60,000 nt of DNA from Strigamia acuminata. Taxonomy: Eukaryota; Arthropoda; Chilopoda; Geophilomorpha; Linotaeniidae. Location of the stretch: contig OX442314.1 of NCBI GenBank assembly GCA_949358305.1, positions 4,407,087 to 4,467,086 on the forward strand, in the 5' to 3' direction. The notes beneath the pieces were generated by a model. It saw nothing but the letters and a program-made list of their open reading frames with translations. It was not told where the DNA came from and searched no databases. Shown here in pieces: positions 21,731-36,200 of this stretch. The stretch's first letter is position 1; every line of letters starts with the position of its first letter. The translations under genes and the position numbers were made by a program.

Positions 21731-23392
21731 TGTGACAAATTAGCCATAGATGGCGCCACTAGTACTAGCGGCAAATTCAACCTCGAACTTACTATTTTGC
21801 GTAGAAATAGTTCACAAACATATTATTATGTTTGTTACGAATAAATGTGATTTAAATCGATAATATAAAGATATATTATCAATACTTAATAAGATAAAAC
21901 AGGTGTTGCTGCTTTATCACCGATACATGACGAGAAACCCATTTTCAGAATGTATTTCCGTTCTGTGTATCCATTTCCTGCCCCCGGTATCCAGTTCCGG
22001 TTTATGCTAAAAGATTAGCATAATCCCAATTTGCATCTCCGTATCCACTTCCTGCGATACGAGATTGGTGGAACCTAATCCCACCGAGTATAAAACCCCC
22101 TGACAACAGGAAGTTAGTTCTGTTTTCTGGTTATTTGGTATGTTCCGCATGTCAAATAACCGTTTCTCACTCAGGGCATGGTCCTACCGGACCATGCATA
22201 GCATGGCTCTGCTGAGCCATGCAACCCCCGTCAACTGAAGACGAAGTTCGGACTGTTAATGTTTCCGTCAAACGGTCTTGCCGAGGAGAAAGCCTCCCGC
22301 ATAAGTATCCTCGTGGTCGGACAATAGAATCAGGTGTGATACCAAAGTATTTAGTAACCGTCAGTAGCACTGTTACTGCAAGAGATTGACTCCATCACTT
22401 GATGGTGCCAAAGCAGTCTGCATGCAAAACATGTAGTAACCGCCAGTAGCACTATGTGTTTGGGAAAGTTATATCTCTTCGGTGATGGTGCCAAAGCAGT
22501 CTACTTATGAGTAGTATCTCGGGTGATTAATTCTGTTGTGCAGAACTGCGGGCTATATCCCCCTGAGTACCAGTGCCGTCTCTCACCGCACTGTTATTTA
22601 GGGCACGCGCGATACTGTTCTGCTCGGCAAGGTGAACTTTGACGGCAATTGTGTGTTGCGATGTTTAACCCTAACTTATTTTGTAGTTGATAATAAACCT
22701 TAATTGTTTTGAACTTGACAACAAGTAAACAACCGAAGTAAGTCACGAGGCTTATTTCTCTGTATGACGAATCAAATTCGTAACAATAAATTGAATACAA
22801 TTTATTGAGTTAATTTATTAAACTCACAACCTCGCGAATTAAATATAATTCGCAAACGGAACCTTGAAGAATAAATGACTTCATTTATTCATTACCAATT
22901 TCCAACCCTAGTTGTGGCGGTGCACATGAGTCAACCACACCTCTCGGATCGAACCAAGAAGCATTACACGGACCATTACACCAGATACGAACCAGGAACG
23001 CGAAGGAACGCGAAGGAACCAGTCTCACGATTACGGAGCGCCGACGGAAGCCGCAAGGACACAGCCAGCCCGGCTACGCGTAGATGACATCTTTAACTCG
23101 GTCGAGCGGGCGTTTTGCCGTTCCCGAACCCCGGATCACCAATAACCGTAATCATATTATTTTAGGGCTGTTTCACAGCCAATTATTTGTATAGTTTAAC
23201 TTGTAAATTAACTTGCCAAATGTCGGCATTAGAATTTGTATAACTTTTAGGATTGATTATATTGTTTAGTAACAATAAATGTCACGTTTTGAGAAACTCT
23301 GTTGTCTTTATTATCTCGTATTTTAATCACTTATTCACGCGACTTATACCCGGTACTATCATGCGATAGGAGTTGTGGTCGTCACCGTCACA
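21731..23392 (+). mobile_element. Solo LTR related to element I (1662 bp)
   Basis: Starts TGTGACAAATTAGCC and ends CCGTCACA, with a TATG target duplication (21727-21730 and 23393-23396). Much of it aligns by eye with the element I LTR: ATGGCGCCA near the start, the phrase GGTGCCAAAGCAGTCT several times, and the end GTTGTGGTCGTCACCGTCACA. It is diverged enough to be a sister family. It probably arose by LTR-LTR recombination. Confidence 0.88.
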
Positions 23393-23761
23393 TATGGTCA
23401 AAAAATTCCTATTGTAGTCGAATACAATTTGGCCGTCGCCAATTTGGTCCCCGCCCGAAGTAAGAACATAACAAATTATAATAAATAGTACCAAATAATG
23501 GGGTGGCGCTATTGTTGCGAAAATAGAAATCGCGAATTTCAGTAATCGCTAATTTCGCGATTGCTGAATTTAAAGAATTGTATCGCAAACTGGCACATTC
23601 GCGAATCCAAGAATCGCGAAAGTCACGTTTAAATGAAAAAAATGTTACTACACATGAAAGCAATTTGTATAATATGTCAGCTCACAATCTATTAAAGTAA
23701 TAAGTTAAATATTAATCTCAACAGCTTCGTACCACATCGATAACTGCACTTAAAAGAAACA
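23393..23761 (+). other. Gene B upstream region
   Basis: No ORF of interest. 23514-23630 has repeats of an AATCGCGAATTT-like motif, again resembling a small DNA-transposon remnant. The last ~130 bases are presumably 5' UTR or promoter of gene B; no convincing TATA box was identified. Confidence 0.4.
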
Positions 23762-24244
23762 ATGGAGAGAGAGAATTTAAATCGACCAGTAAGCCGACTT
23801 CAACAAACGAGAAGGCGAGAACTGCTTCAACTTGTTCACATAACTTTGTCGAAGCAACAGAGGACTCCGGCTTTCGTCAAATGTTTGACAAATATCTCGG
23901 AGAAGAAAAGAAATATCAAGATTTTGCTTTTTATGTTACTAATTATTAACTTAGCAGCTTGTGCTTATCAAACAGTAGATCGGGTCTTGTATTTTATGGA
24001 CGAACCCACAGCAGTTGATGCACACATGAGTGAAACAACGCATGGTTCATTTCCCTATGTGTATTTATATCCATATACTACGCAAGAATTTAACGATTTC
24101 ATTTTCAAGAAATCAAAAAAATCGGACTACAAAGATCAATGTAAATTTGGTCGAATGCATCCAGTATATTCAGTATTTAATTTAAGTGATATTCTACAAT
24201 ATTCTACCCTACATAGTTACATAACTGATGCCTACTTCAAAACA
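23762..24244 (+). CDS. Gene B exon 1: N-terminus and TM1 of domain 1
   Basis: 161 codons to the donor ACA|GTAAAT. There are ~55 basic cytosolic residues, then TM1 (IKILLFMLLIINLAACAY), then Y-Q-T-V-D-R-V-L-Y-F and the post-TM1 strand region. The end (F-N-L-S-D-I-L then Y-F-K-T) aligns with the ends of the corresponding exons in A, in B domain 2 and in C, and all finish in phase 0. The usual His-Gly gating motif before TM1 is absent. The ATG at 23762 is the first in frame. Confidence 0.82.
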
Positions 24245-27200
24245 GTAAATCATTTTCATTTTTGCTCGTAAGCAAATTAGAAAAATTTAATCGAATGTGG
24301 AAAAAAAATATATTTGCAGCCCAAAATGCGCATTAACCTTACAATTGCAAATTATGAGACTGTGAGTTATGCTACTGCACAAGTTACCAGTCGTAAGTCA
24401 ACAATCTTTCCTGTTTCTTTATTTTTACAAGTTCCTTTTTCCCATAGCAATTTCGTTTCCATATGGGAATGCTGCTTATAAGATGCTGCGATCCGGGTTA
24501 TTATCGCACTTATTTCTAATAAATAAGCACGAAACCGCAGGTGAATGCTAAAATAGACTTACAATCAGCGGCCTTAAACTTGTCTAGGGTTAAGTTTATT
24601 AAGTAGGAAAATAAAGACACAATTTTATGATAAAAATCACACAAAAGGTTTTATTCGTTATAAATTACAATGACTAGTATTATTATGAATTATATATTTA
24701 TTAATTAAAATAATAATATCACAGATGCGACAAGTCGCGAGAATGAGCGGGAAAACAATGGAGGGCTTGCAACGACTGTTGCAAGCTACAAAGCGCGGCG
24801 AATACGCTTGACAACCAAAGTTGTTAGGAAAATGGCTTCCGCTATTTTCCTCGTCTTCACTCACACGTACGATGATCCTCGGATGATGGTTCACGGTGAG
24901 TCTTCCACACGAAGTACGACGGCACGGGGCGGTGGTTCACGTTCGGGCAGGCGTCCGTTCACGTCCGATGGCGGTGGCAGCAGTTCGCGCTACTGCGACG
25001 GCGATGGTTCACGCGACACGGGAAACTTCTCGTTACGATAGCTGGAATTAGCGACGGCTAATTCAAGCTGAATTGCTGGCTTTGTGCGTTTGTTGCACAA
25101 AGATAGCAGGTGAAACTGAAGAACACGAGTCCACTATCAATACTTTTCTTTCAGGAGCAAAAGCAGTGATGCTTGTGGTTGTGTGTTATTTTTCAGAGTC
25201 CCGATTTGAGCCAAGGCGCGAGCCCAGCACGCTTCAATATTGCGCAGAAAACCTGCGCACTTAGCTCAAATGGGTGCAACTAGTGGTTATTACACCATAT
25301 TGCACCATAACGGCTAATAACCGTTTTCACCCCGGACAACCTGGGGTGATATGTGCCTAGAGAGGATTTCTCCCCTCGGTCACATGATCTGACTTGGCGT
25401 GTGCCACAGTCAAATTAATTAGAAGACAATTAATTTTATCTTCTAAGTTGGTGAATATTTTGAGATCACCACACATCCCCCCATTTAAGACGAATCTTAC
25501 ATGGAGAAAAATGAACGAATCCGATTTACGATTCGTCCATGCCCTGAGTTCGCTCAGGCGTCAACGGGCGCATCATGTCCGTGGCGTCGTCCCTCGGATT
25601 TGACCGCTCGTTAACCGTACACAGGTCGCGACCTGCGTTTGGTCCGGAGACCATTCCAGGGTTGACATGAAGCCAAACCTGGATGATTCTTGCCGAGTTC
25701 GCTCGGTTGAAAAATCCTAGCGCCGCAAACTCTATCGGATCCTCTGGCGCCAATCGTGCTCTCAGGAGTCGGTCGTGGAGCACCGATGGTGGGCTTAACA
25801 CCCGAATGTGGTCTTCGAGCCACATAAACACCTGCCTCCACAACTTGTGGTTGTTGCTTAGCAGTGTTCGCGTATCCGGCGTCAAATAGAAGTGCGGATA
25901 CAGGCGCATCAGAGTCTTGAAAGCCGACTCTTTCTTCAGCGGCTTGACTTTCGTCTCCGGCTTGGCTGGCGGCGGCGGCGGCGGTGGACGTGAGTCTTCC
26001 GTCGTGGCATCGTCGAAATGGCTCGGCGAGCCCAAGAAAACCAACGCGGGTGCGGAGGTTGACGAGGGTGTGACGCCTCGTCCCTGCGCTCGACCAACTC
26101 CGGTGAGCTTACGGGGTTCGACTACCCGTTGAACTCCGGCTGGAGTTTGAGAACTTCCGGCGTTCTCCGGCCAAAACGAACATCCAGCGCCCTCTTGAGC
26201 CGACTGGAAAACAGCTAGCGACGCGGCTGCTGTGGCGCTCGTAACTGGAAGCGTTGTTCTTCCGGCCATTTGTGCTGTGGCCTTCGCAAAGGACCACTCG
26301 GTTCGTAACCGAACGGCGGCCTCTTCTTCGGTCTCGCCGTTTGCTACGACTTGCTTAATGAGCTCGGCTAAGATCGTAGGCGGGTCGAGCCGGAGGTGGT
26401 ACCACAGCTCGACTTTCTTCTCCGACAGGCCCATCGGCGCGGTCCAAAGGTACGTAATGGCCGCTAATGCCTGTCCTGGCGAAGGAAGAACACCAGGGTA
26501 CAACACCCTAGTCATCCCCGGAATGAGCTGACGCTGAAAATCCATCAGGCGGGGATCATCAATGGTATTGATGTCGGAGAGTTCTAGCCTTTCAGCTAGT
26601 CTCTGCCAGTCCTTCTGCGACTCGGCGATCTGGGCGCTTTGGTATGCGTCCAGCTTCTGGAGCACTTCCTGCTGCGCTCTAATGGGTTGCTGCTCGTAGC
26701 AGGTCCATTGTGGTCCGAATGACTCACTAAAAAATGGCTGGAGTTGCAGGTTGCTAACTCCAGCCGGCAAGCGGGAAACATATCCATGTTCGGGCAAGCG
26801 GCTAGCGTGTCCAGGTACTGGCACGCTACAGTCGGGAGAGATATCACCGACGACACGTCTCATGGCGTATGGAGTAGCCGGGTTGTCCACTTTGAACGTG
26901 GAGGCGGTTCGGCTACTTTGGGCGGACTGGATTGTGGAGTCCGATTCGAAGCTCAGCGAGGACGACGAGCCAAACGTTTCTGGTGTCCGTCCTCGTCGCG
27001 ACTGCGGGCGTGGTGGCTGTGCTTCAGTCGAATATGGGCGCGATCGCTTCTGTCGCTCCTCTCGATCGCGGCTGGATTCTCGAAACATCGGGCGTGTTGC
27101 TTGATCCGGCGGAGGGAGTCTTCCCACCCTCAAATCCTCGTCTTGCGGCGGAGGATTGATGGCCGCTGGGGCCGGAATTTCATCTTCTCGATAGAAGGGG

Positions 27201-30200
27201 AGAGCGCATCGCGCTTGCTCTTCTGCCTCGTGTTCTCGAGCCAGTTGTCGATTTTCGTCGACGCGAAGCTGCGCTGCGGCGGCTCGGAGTGCTTTCGACG
27301 GGAAGAATCCCGGAAAATCGTTGAAGCACCCGGCGAGCGCCAACTGGTGGAGCTCGGTTTGTGTGGCGGGAAATTGCGGGTTCCCGTCACGAACGGACTT
27401 GCGGTACCGTTGCACGACTTCTCGCTGCGTCGTCTTGAGGTTTTTCCTCACTTGGTGGAGAGCACCGTAATTAATTCCGGTGCTCCTGAGCACTCTTCTG
27501 CGCTCGTGACGCTCTCGAGGCGTCACTGGCCATTGGTTGTGCAGCAACTCGGCAGCTAGTGGTCCTGGGGGGCTCTCGTCGAGCGTCCACTCGATTTCGT
27601 CGACTCCGTTGACGTGAAGGCGCTCGATGAACCGGCCTTTTGCTCCAAGACCTTGCAGGGCGGACTTCGAGAAGTCGTGGCGCAACTTCCACCACGTGTT
27701 GTTTGCCGTCTTCAGTCGCCTGATTTTTTCGGGCAACGCCGCCCGAAAAATCAGCGGGTGCTGAGTCGGCACGTGATCGGGAAGCGCGAATGGCGTTTCT
27801 CGATCCCTCTCGATCTATATTCGAAGAAAAATAAATAAATTAGTTTATTTAAAAATAAACAAATAATTTCTTATTTGAAATATTTTTTAAGCTTAGCGCT
27901 TGTGGCCGTGAGCCACTAAGGGATGTTGGTTGTCATGGCAACTCCCTTCGCACATGCTTGAAGCACGTGACTTTTATAGCCGCCATTTTTATTTTTTAGC
28001 GGCTTGTGTTTGAAGTCAGGAAAAGTGAATTTTCTCAATTTTTCTGACTGAAACACCAAGTGAAAATTATTTTAGTAATTTACCCTCTCTTGTAACGATA
28101 ATTGGCCATCGTTACCGGCACCTTCCATCGGAGTTTCTTCATCCGCATGGAGGTTTACTTCGTCGTCTGCCATTCGTTTTCTTTTTCGCGTCGAAAAAGA
28201 AATTCTTTCGGCTAGAAAGAATTAATAAAGTATATTAAATATATTTATCGAATTTTTCTATCAGAAAAACTACTTACAGTTCGTAGGTTCGCAAAAAACT
28301 GTCGTGTTATAACGCACTCGACGCATCCACTTTGGAAACTACTGAGAAAGTGGCTAAGTTCGTTGATTGGAGAAACGAACTTGTTTCGGTGACACCGAAT
28401 GACGTCACAAATTATAACGCATTGTGAACGTTGTCGTTCGAGTGTGAACTACGAATGACGTCACGAGATTGCTCTCTCGGATCTTTTGGGTAAACCCAAA
28501 AGGTGAAAGTCAACGCTATGTCTTGACTCGCGGAACGCGAGATCTCAAGTTGTACTTTGACTTTCGCGAAGTACAATCCAACTTGTTTAGATTGTCATCA
28601 GCATCGTCTCCAATGTCAGATGAGTTATTTTCTTCATTGTTTGAAATTTTCTCTTTTTCTAAAAACATTTCCTTTTCTAGATTTTCATCAAGAGAAACAT
28701 TTTCAAGTCGCTTGTTTATTTCATCGACTTCGTTATTTTTGAGTTTCGATTTTTCACTCGATTCCGTGTTTTCGACAGGAATTTTGGATAATTTAGCATC
28801 ATCCAAGGTGTTAACAATATTTTTTGTTTTTTGACCCACTTCCTCCCCTTCCAGCCAAATTTCTTGGTTGAAAACGGGAAAGTACGGCATTAATTCAGTG
28901 CCGTGAACAGCTGGATAAATTTTATTATCACTCAGCCGTCGAAGTTGAAAGGCGCCTCCTTGTAACCTTTTGACAATTACATAAGGCCCATTTCTTTTCG
29001 GTGAAATGCCTGCTGCTATTCCTTTAGCGGCATTTGAGAGAATATGAGACTCTCGCCAGACTAAATCATTTTGTCCGAAGTTGTCGAATTTCTTATCTGA
29101 TTTTTCAGCTTCGACACGGCGTCTCAAATCTAAGACGTGAGACATCATATGCTGATACGTCTCTGCAATTATTGCTTCTAATTTCTGAACATACAAATGC
29201 GGATTTTTTGGGTCAATGACTAAAATTCCTTCCGGAATTCTTGGATCCCAAGGAATTCTTAATTCTCGGAAAAAATTTAAGAAAGCAGGAGAATAATCTC
29301 TGCCTCTTGTTACAGTTGTTCTCAAACTGAATGCAAATTCGCGTAGATACTCATCCCATTGGTCATGAATATCTAAATAAATCGAAACTAAATATTTAAT
29401 ATCTCGATTGGTTCTCTCCACAGGATTGCTTTGTGGATGATAAATCGATGTCGGTGTTCGCGACATGTCGAATTTTTTGCAAAATTCTTTATAGACCTGT
29501 GATCGAAATTGAGGTCCATTATCACTTATGATTTGTCTCGGAAATCCGAAAGTCATTGATAAGTGATAAATTGTGTTGGCAACTTTTATTGCCGTTGGAT
29601 TACACATTGGAAATAATTCGGGCCAATGTGTAGCGACATCTACGATGACGCAAATGTGGGTATTGTTTTTTCTGGTTCTTGGTTTGGGACCAGACAAATC
29701 CACACTGAGGCAGTCGAATGGTCCAAATGGTCCAATCTGAGCGCCTTCAATTTCGGTCTTCGATCTCGGCTTACATGCCTGACATCCTTGACAATGCTGA
29801 ATAAAACGTGTAATATCACGTTTCATACCTTTCCAGGTATAAACTCTTCGAGTTCTGTACATTGTCCTCGCAATGCCTGGGTGGCCGGACAGTGGATGTC
29901 CGTGCATCAACCATATGATTTTATAAATCAATTTTCTTGGCACAACAACTTTAAGTGCCCTACCATCCTCTCCTAATTCATCGGTGGAGGTAGGATGATA
30001 ATGGAGTAACATATCTTCTTCAATGAGATAAGTACTCGCGTGTCTTTCAAAATTTCTTCTTTGAAGACGAGTTACTATGTAACTTGGATATTGCTTGTTT
30101 AACAAGTAATTGCGAATATGTTGGCAAAATTTGTCTGCTTTTTGCGCCGCAATAATGTCATCTCTCGTTGGAGGATCACATTCTAATTGTTTGGCAATTT

Positions 30201-33200
30201 TAGCTGCAAATGCTTTAATTAAAACATTTGTTGTTGGCAGCTCGAATTTTTTAGCCATCATAGCTCTTAATTCGACGTCAGGGGTTCCTGACGGATCATG
30301 CATGTTAATACAAAAATTAATTAATGCTTGATCGTCTTCATTAACTATTATCGACTTGGGTAATTCGTTCAATTTTCCCATTTGCCAACTTCGGCAAGGA
30401 GATGGACAATATGATAATAAATCATCATTATCGCCATCGTCTTCTGGTTCGTCAGGTGCGCTGACAGGTGCACGTGACAATGCGTCTGCTATTACATTCA
30501 GCGGACCTTTGACGTATTGTATTTCGAACGAATACGCCATCAGCTCCATTTGCCAACGAGCTAATCTGCCCGACGGGTCAGATAACGACATCAACCACTT
30601 AAGTGCTTGGTGATCCGTTTGTACAGTGAATGTAGTGTACTCTAAGTATGGGCGAAATTTGCGCAATCCCCATACTACTGCGAGACATTCCAATTCTGTC
30701 ACAGTATAATTCTTTTCAGCGGGTTGCAAGCTTCTGCTTGCATACACGCATGGCATTTCGACTTCTTGGCCATCCACAATTTTCTTTTGTGTAAGGGCTG
30801 CACCCAACCCTTGTCTACTGGCGTCAGTATGAACAATAAATGGCATGTACAAGTCAGGCATCTTCATTGTTTCAGCATTCGTAAGCAAGTCTTTTATTGC
30901 GTCGAATGCTGCTTGATGATGCAGTTCCCAATCGAACTCCGCATCTTTCTTCAAGAGAGGCCTTAATGGTTCTGCAACCGTGGCCAAATTCTTGATTAGG
31001 CGGTGAAAGAAATTCACCATGCCTAGAAATCTTTGTAATTCCTTAAGATTGGTAGGAGCCGGAAATTGCGTAATTGCAGCGACCTTTTTAGGGTCTACTG
31101 CAAGTCCTTCTACTCCTACTTTGTAGCCTAGAAAAATTAATTCCTTTCTACAGAGATGCGTCTTGCCAGGGTGCGCATGTAAATTAGCTTCTGCCAATTT
31201 TTTAAACACTATATCTAAATGTTTAATGTGTTCTTCGAACGATTTGGATACAACAATTATGTCATCCAAATATGCCCATGCAAATTTTCTGTAAACGTCA
31301 CCCAAAACTTTTTCCATCAATTCTTGGAAAGTAGTTGGTGCGTTTACTAATCCGAAAGGCATGACTAAAAACATTAGTCTTCCCATTGGGCTCCAGAAGG
31401 CAGTCTTTTCTCTGTCTTCAGGGCGCAATTCTATCTGCCAATATCCCTTGGTCAGATCTATAGTACTGACCCACTCGAATTCTCCGATTTCTCGCAGAAT
31501 TTCCTCAATTGTTGGCATTTGAGGTGGGTTGTACTTAGTATGTGTATTGATGGGGCGAAAATCAATGCACAAGCGTGGGTCGTTTCCTGGTCGCATGACT
31601 AGGACTGGCCGCATTCCGTAATCGCCTTCAGCTTTGACGACTACGCCTTTGTCAATCATGTCTTGACAAAGTTGTCTGATTATTTCCCTTTTTTGAGGGT
31701 TTATGCTCTTAAAGGGGACACGGATGGGTTTCTCCGTGTCAAGCTCAATTTTGTGCTTAACCAGGTGTGTTTTACCTGGATCTTTAGAAATAATCCTTTT
31801 ATGTTTGGATAACATCTTTTCTAATAATTTGGATTGCTCCAAATTTAAGTTAGCTTCTTCGACTAACTTTTGGATGAAATTCTCTTCATCAATTTTGCCT
31901 TGAGTTACACTTGCAGCGTAAGCTTTTGCAAAGGTCATAAATGAGGAATCGGGTTCCTCTATTTTCTCCAAATAACGATCCAGCAACGCTTGTGGAATGT
32001 AGGGTAAATCTGCATCCACAGGTTGCGTGAAATTCCAAGACATCGTCTGTGGATTAGGTTGGATTTTTAATTTATTCATAAAATCGCAACCCAATAGTAC
32101 CATTGGATACTTTGTCACGGTCCTGACTTTAGACAGTAATAATTTTCAAAATTTTAAGCGCATTTTGCGCCTTTCCTTTAAATTTTCCCCAATCATATTG
32201 AGAAATTGTTCTAGTTTCCCTAAATTATTTTATTTTTCCCAAATCTAAATTTATTATTTTATTTTATATTATTTTCCTTATTTTTGATATTTATCTTTAA
32301 TTTGGCCTGGTTTTAATCACCCCATCCAGACAATTCATGAGAATTCTGCAATAAGTTGATATAATCGCGCTCTAAATTTACATATTTCACCCCTGGTCGC
32401 CTGTTTTCTGCCCAGTCCCCATTGGGAATTGACTTGGCCTTTGACATGTGATCAGAGGTGACTTGTTCTGTCGGGACATTTTTGACAGAGAGAATAATTT
32501 TCGCCTTCGACTAGACAACAGCTCCTGTCTCAACTAGGAGATTTCCAAGTGCGATTATGTTGCGTCTCAACGCATACGGTCACATTGCAGCCCGAATTCT
32601 CATGTTAGTCTAACTAACCACAACATTTATTATTTGCCCATTATTTGCGTACGAATTACTGGAAAAAGGCGTATTCGACGGTCTCAATTCGTCAATACAT
32701 TTTATGCCACGACTGTGACTTCCTCCTCAGCCTAGACATTTTGAACTCATACTCGTCTCAATTGCGTATTCATTTCATTATCAACGGTTCGACGACGTTG
32801 TCTGCGGTTTGGTACCTGTTTGCGCGTTCACCCAACGTTTGCGCGTGTTCAGGAGAAGAAACATACTCTTCGTAAGTACGCCTAGCATATGACGACATTT
32901 TCCCTAGTGAAGAGCGATATTTTGGTCTTAAATTCGAAGTATCAACGTTCGCCATTTTGTACGGCGCCCGAATTGAATCCTGCACCCATAAAATACAGAT
33001 TTCACGAATAGACGCTGTCTTAACCTAGCTACCACCCCCGGCAAAGTTTTAAGAGTTGCAGCGCCTGCGAACCTAAATTTTCTGGTTATTACAATCCCTG
33101 GAAATTCTTAAATTTCCGAAACCATTGTTAAAGAGTCGACTACGACGTGACAATCTTGGCGAGCTAGACAGGATTCAACTCGAAACGTGTTCTAAGAGAA

Positions 33201-36200
33201 CACAAACCACCATTTTCTTCAGTGACGACTACGCAAGTATAGGTCGTTATATTTATTTAATTAATTACTTATTTTTGCCGGCACACATATTATTGTTTCA
33301 ACATGGCTTCACGCGACGCTTTGTCGCAATCCAGTGTTTCGGACGTAGAAGCCGAACAAGCGCATACTTTGCCACTTCCAGACTCACCAACACATGAGCC
33401 GGACCAACAGCAGGAACTACTAGTACAACCAATTTCTACAGACGTGCCATTTTCCAATCCTTGGAGGACATACGCTCAAATGGAAGCGGATCAACTCCAA
33501 CATGAACGGGAAGCGGCTGCGGCGCGGGATCAATGGGAGGAAAATAGACGCCATTTGCAGGACTCACTCATGGAAAGAAGTCAAATTGTGGACGGGATGC
33601 GAGCGGTTCGAGAAGACATTCAACGAGGACCGCCGCCTCCCTACCAACCTGCGTTTATGCAACCGGAACCACAACAACATCGAAGGAATCCACCTGCACT
33701 GACGATGGAAGCATTGATGAGAGTATTACGAGAGGATAGAAGGGAGTTACAACACGAACTTCGCCAGGAGTTGCTCGAATCGATGAGGCAAATTAGGCGC
33801 GAGCTGAACGACAGAGTGGAGGAATTTATCCATTCGCACAACGAGCGAACTCAGCCTGAACCACCAGCACCTGAAGCAGGTTCGGGGGCCACACGTCGTG
33901 GTCGAGAGGGCGCTCGGGGAGCCGATTTTTCTTTTGGAGATACTGGACGTGCATCGGGACCACGACGCACTGGCTCTTATTCTCCGAGACGACGCCAACA
34001 ACATTCACAACAGGGAGACACGACTTCCAATGTTCCACGGGACCCACCACCAAATCCTGACCCGGATTCCGCTCAAAGAGGTAGTCAAGGCATACCACTC
34101 AGCGCCTCAAGACAGCAGCCTCACACGAGATCTCAACTCTCGTTGGAGTCGGAAGATCAGCGTCAAGCCGCTCAGGTTGGAAGGTATAAACTTAAAGTTG
34201 AAAAAATTCCATACTTCGACCCGGATGAAGCTACTTTCGACACAGTGGACTTGTTCCTGGGTAAGCTATATGCGCACATGTTTACCATGGGAGCACCGGA
34301 AGGAATATATTTGAAAGTATACGTGGTTCTCGCGCTCCGAAATAGAGCGCAACGTTGGTGGATGGCTCTAACTCCAAAACCAAACAATTGGGAGGACTTT
34401 GAATTAATTTTCAGGCAGGTATTTTCCATTAATTCAGCTTTAGCTAATGTTAAGTTGTCTCAGCGCAAACAAAAGCCAGGGGAATCAACTATGTCGTTCC
34501 TCAGCGAGATGATTCATTATTTAAATATTGCTGGATACAAGGACAAGGGCTTGCAGTGGGAACGAGTTCAGGGCATGATGCAAACTCAAGTCGTACAATT
34601 AATGCGCTCTTGGTGCATCAGGACGATCGACGACGCAGTCAAAATGGGCAACGACGTCGATAATCGCCTTCAGTTGGATTCGTTGCGGACTTTTGAGTAT
34701 AAACAGTGCGGAGTTTCGGACCAAGAGATGCCTTTACCCGCAGGAGTGGGTCCTGCCACACGTACCAGAACAGAGGAGGAGAAGTTAAATCAACAATCTA
34801 CTTCGTCCAGGTCTGGTCATTTTTCAAGATTCAACAAAGTATTTACAGCATTGCTCGAGGACATGTTGGCGTGCGCGCTTGATCCAGAGGATCCCAACAG
34901 CGAGGAAACCAATAAGGACCCGCCAAAGGAGTCTGCATCAGCGGCAGCACAAAAGTCTGATGTCCACGCCATGACTGCGACTACTGCGCCAACACCTAGA
35001 ACGGATACACAGCACACATGTCCCAAGGACGTTGTCATTTTTCCAGCCGCTAAAGAAGCGCCTTCAGAGCCAAAGCTCCCGAAGAATGCTATGTGGAGAA
35101 AAACACCAACGGACAAATGGTTCATGTCTGACAGGCAATCATGGAGGCCTGTGTGCCCCGTTTGTGGCAAGGAATGGAGTCGTCAGTCGGGAAACGCAAG
35201 CGGCCTGCTCAAAGCATGAGTCCAGAGAGCGGGTCGGATATAAACATCAAGGACTCTACTGAGAAGAAGACTGAAGAATCACCAGACATCGATGGAAGTA
35301 CAAAACCGTCTACTCCGACACCAGAGGCGCCATCTGCTGTTCGAGAAGACAACAACAAATCATTAACCCCGTCTACGGACATTAAATTAACTACATTAAT
35401 CAAAACAGATTCAAGTAAATCAAAATCAAAAATACCCGGTGTCGTAACACCACAACCAACAAAATCAGCGCAACTTTCGTCTGTGAAAGCCAAGGAAACT
35501 CCCAAAAAACCAACTTCGTTGACGACACAGAGTGAGACGTTGAAAACAAACTTCGTTCTTTTGTCGCCCGAAGAATTGCAAAAATCTGAAGAGCCAATAA
35601 TCGAAATTACGAAGACTGATCGCTTCAACAGAGAAGCACCATACATTAAAATAACATGGGCTAACGTGAGTTTTGTCGCACTTTTGGATTCAGGCGCTCA
35701 GACATGTGTAATGTCAGAATCATTATTTAACAAACTTAAAGCCAATATGGGTTTGGAATTGCTCGAACTTCACGAAACAGTGCGTACAGCGGCCGATGAC
35801 AAAATTCCAGTTAAGGGATCTGTTAAACTGTCGGTGCGCGCACCTTTGGCCGTTATTTCTTTCATTTGCTTAATTATACCCAAAACATCAGAGGACCTTC
35901 TGCTGGGAAGAGATTTCTGCAGAGCGGTTGGTCTGTGCACGGACTTTGAATTGTGCCAGTGGTATTTGAAGGGATCGCCGGAGCGAAGACAATTCATGAC
36001 TTTAGAACAAGCTAACAAGTCAGAATCTGTTCTTTTATTTCCCATCAAGAAGCCCGATGATACAAAGGACAGCGCTAAGGATGTACCCAAGGTAGTAATT
36101 AACAACATTAATTGTATTCTTCTAGAACATCGACCTTTGTCGCAAGAGATTTTCGAATATCCAAATGACGATGCTCAGCACCAAATCAAGAGGATTCGGA

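Noticed and set aside
24808-25041. Gly/Ser/Arg-rich 77-residue ORF present in both element II LTRs
   Set aside because: Antisense to the element and in an LTR; low-complexity, with no support for translation.
26744-27559. 271-residue plus-strand ORF opposite element II ORF3
   Set aside because: Shadow of the GC-rich ORF3 coding strand; composition follows the minus-strand codons and no domain is visible.
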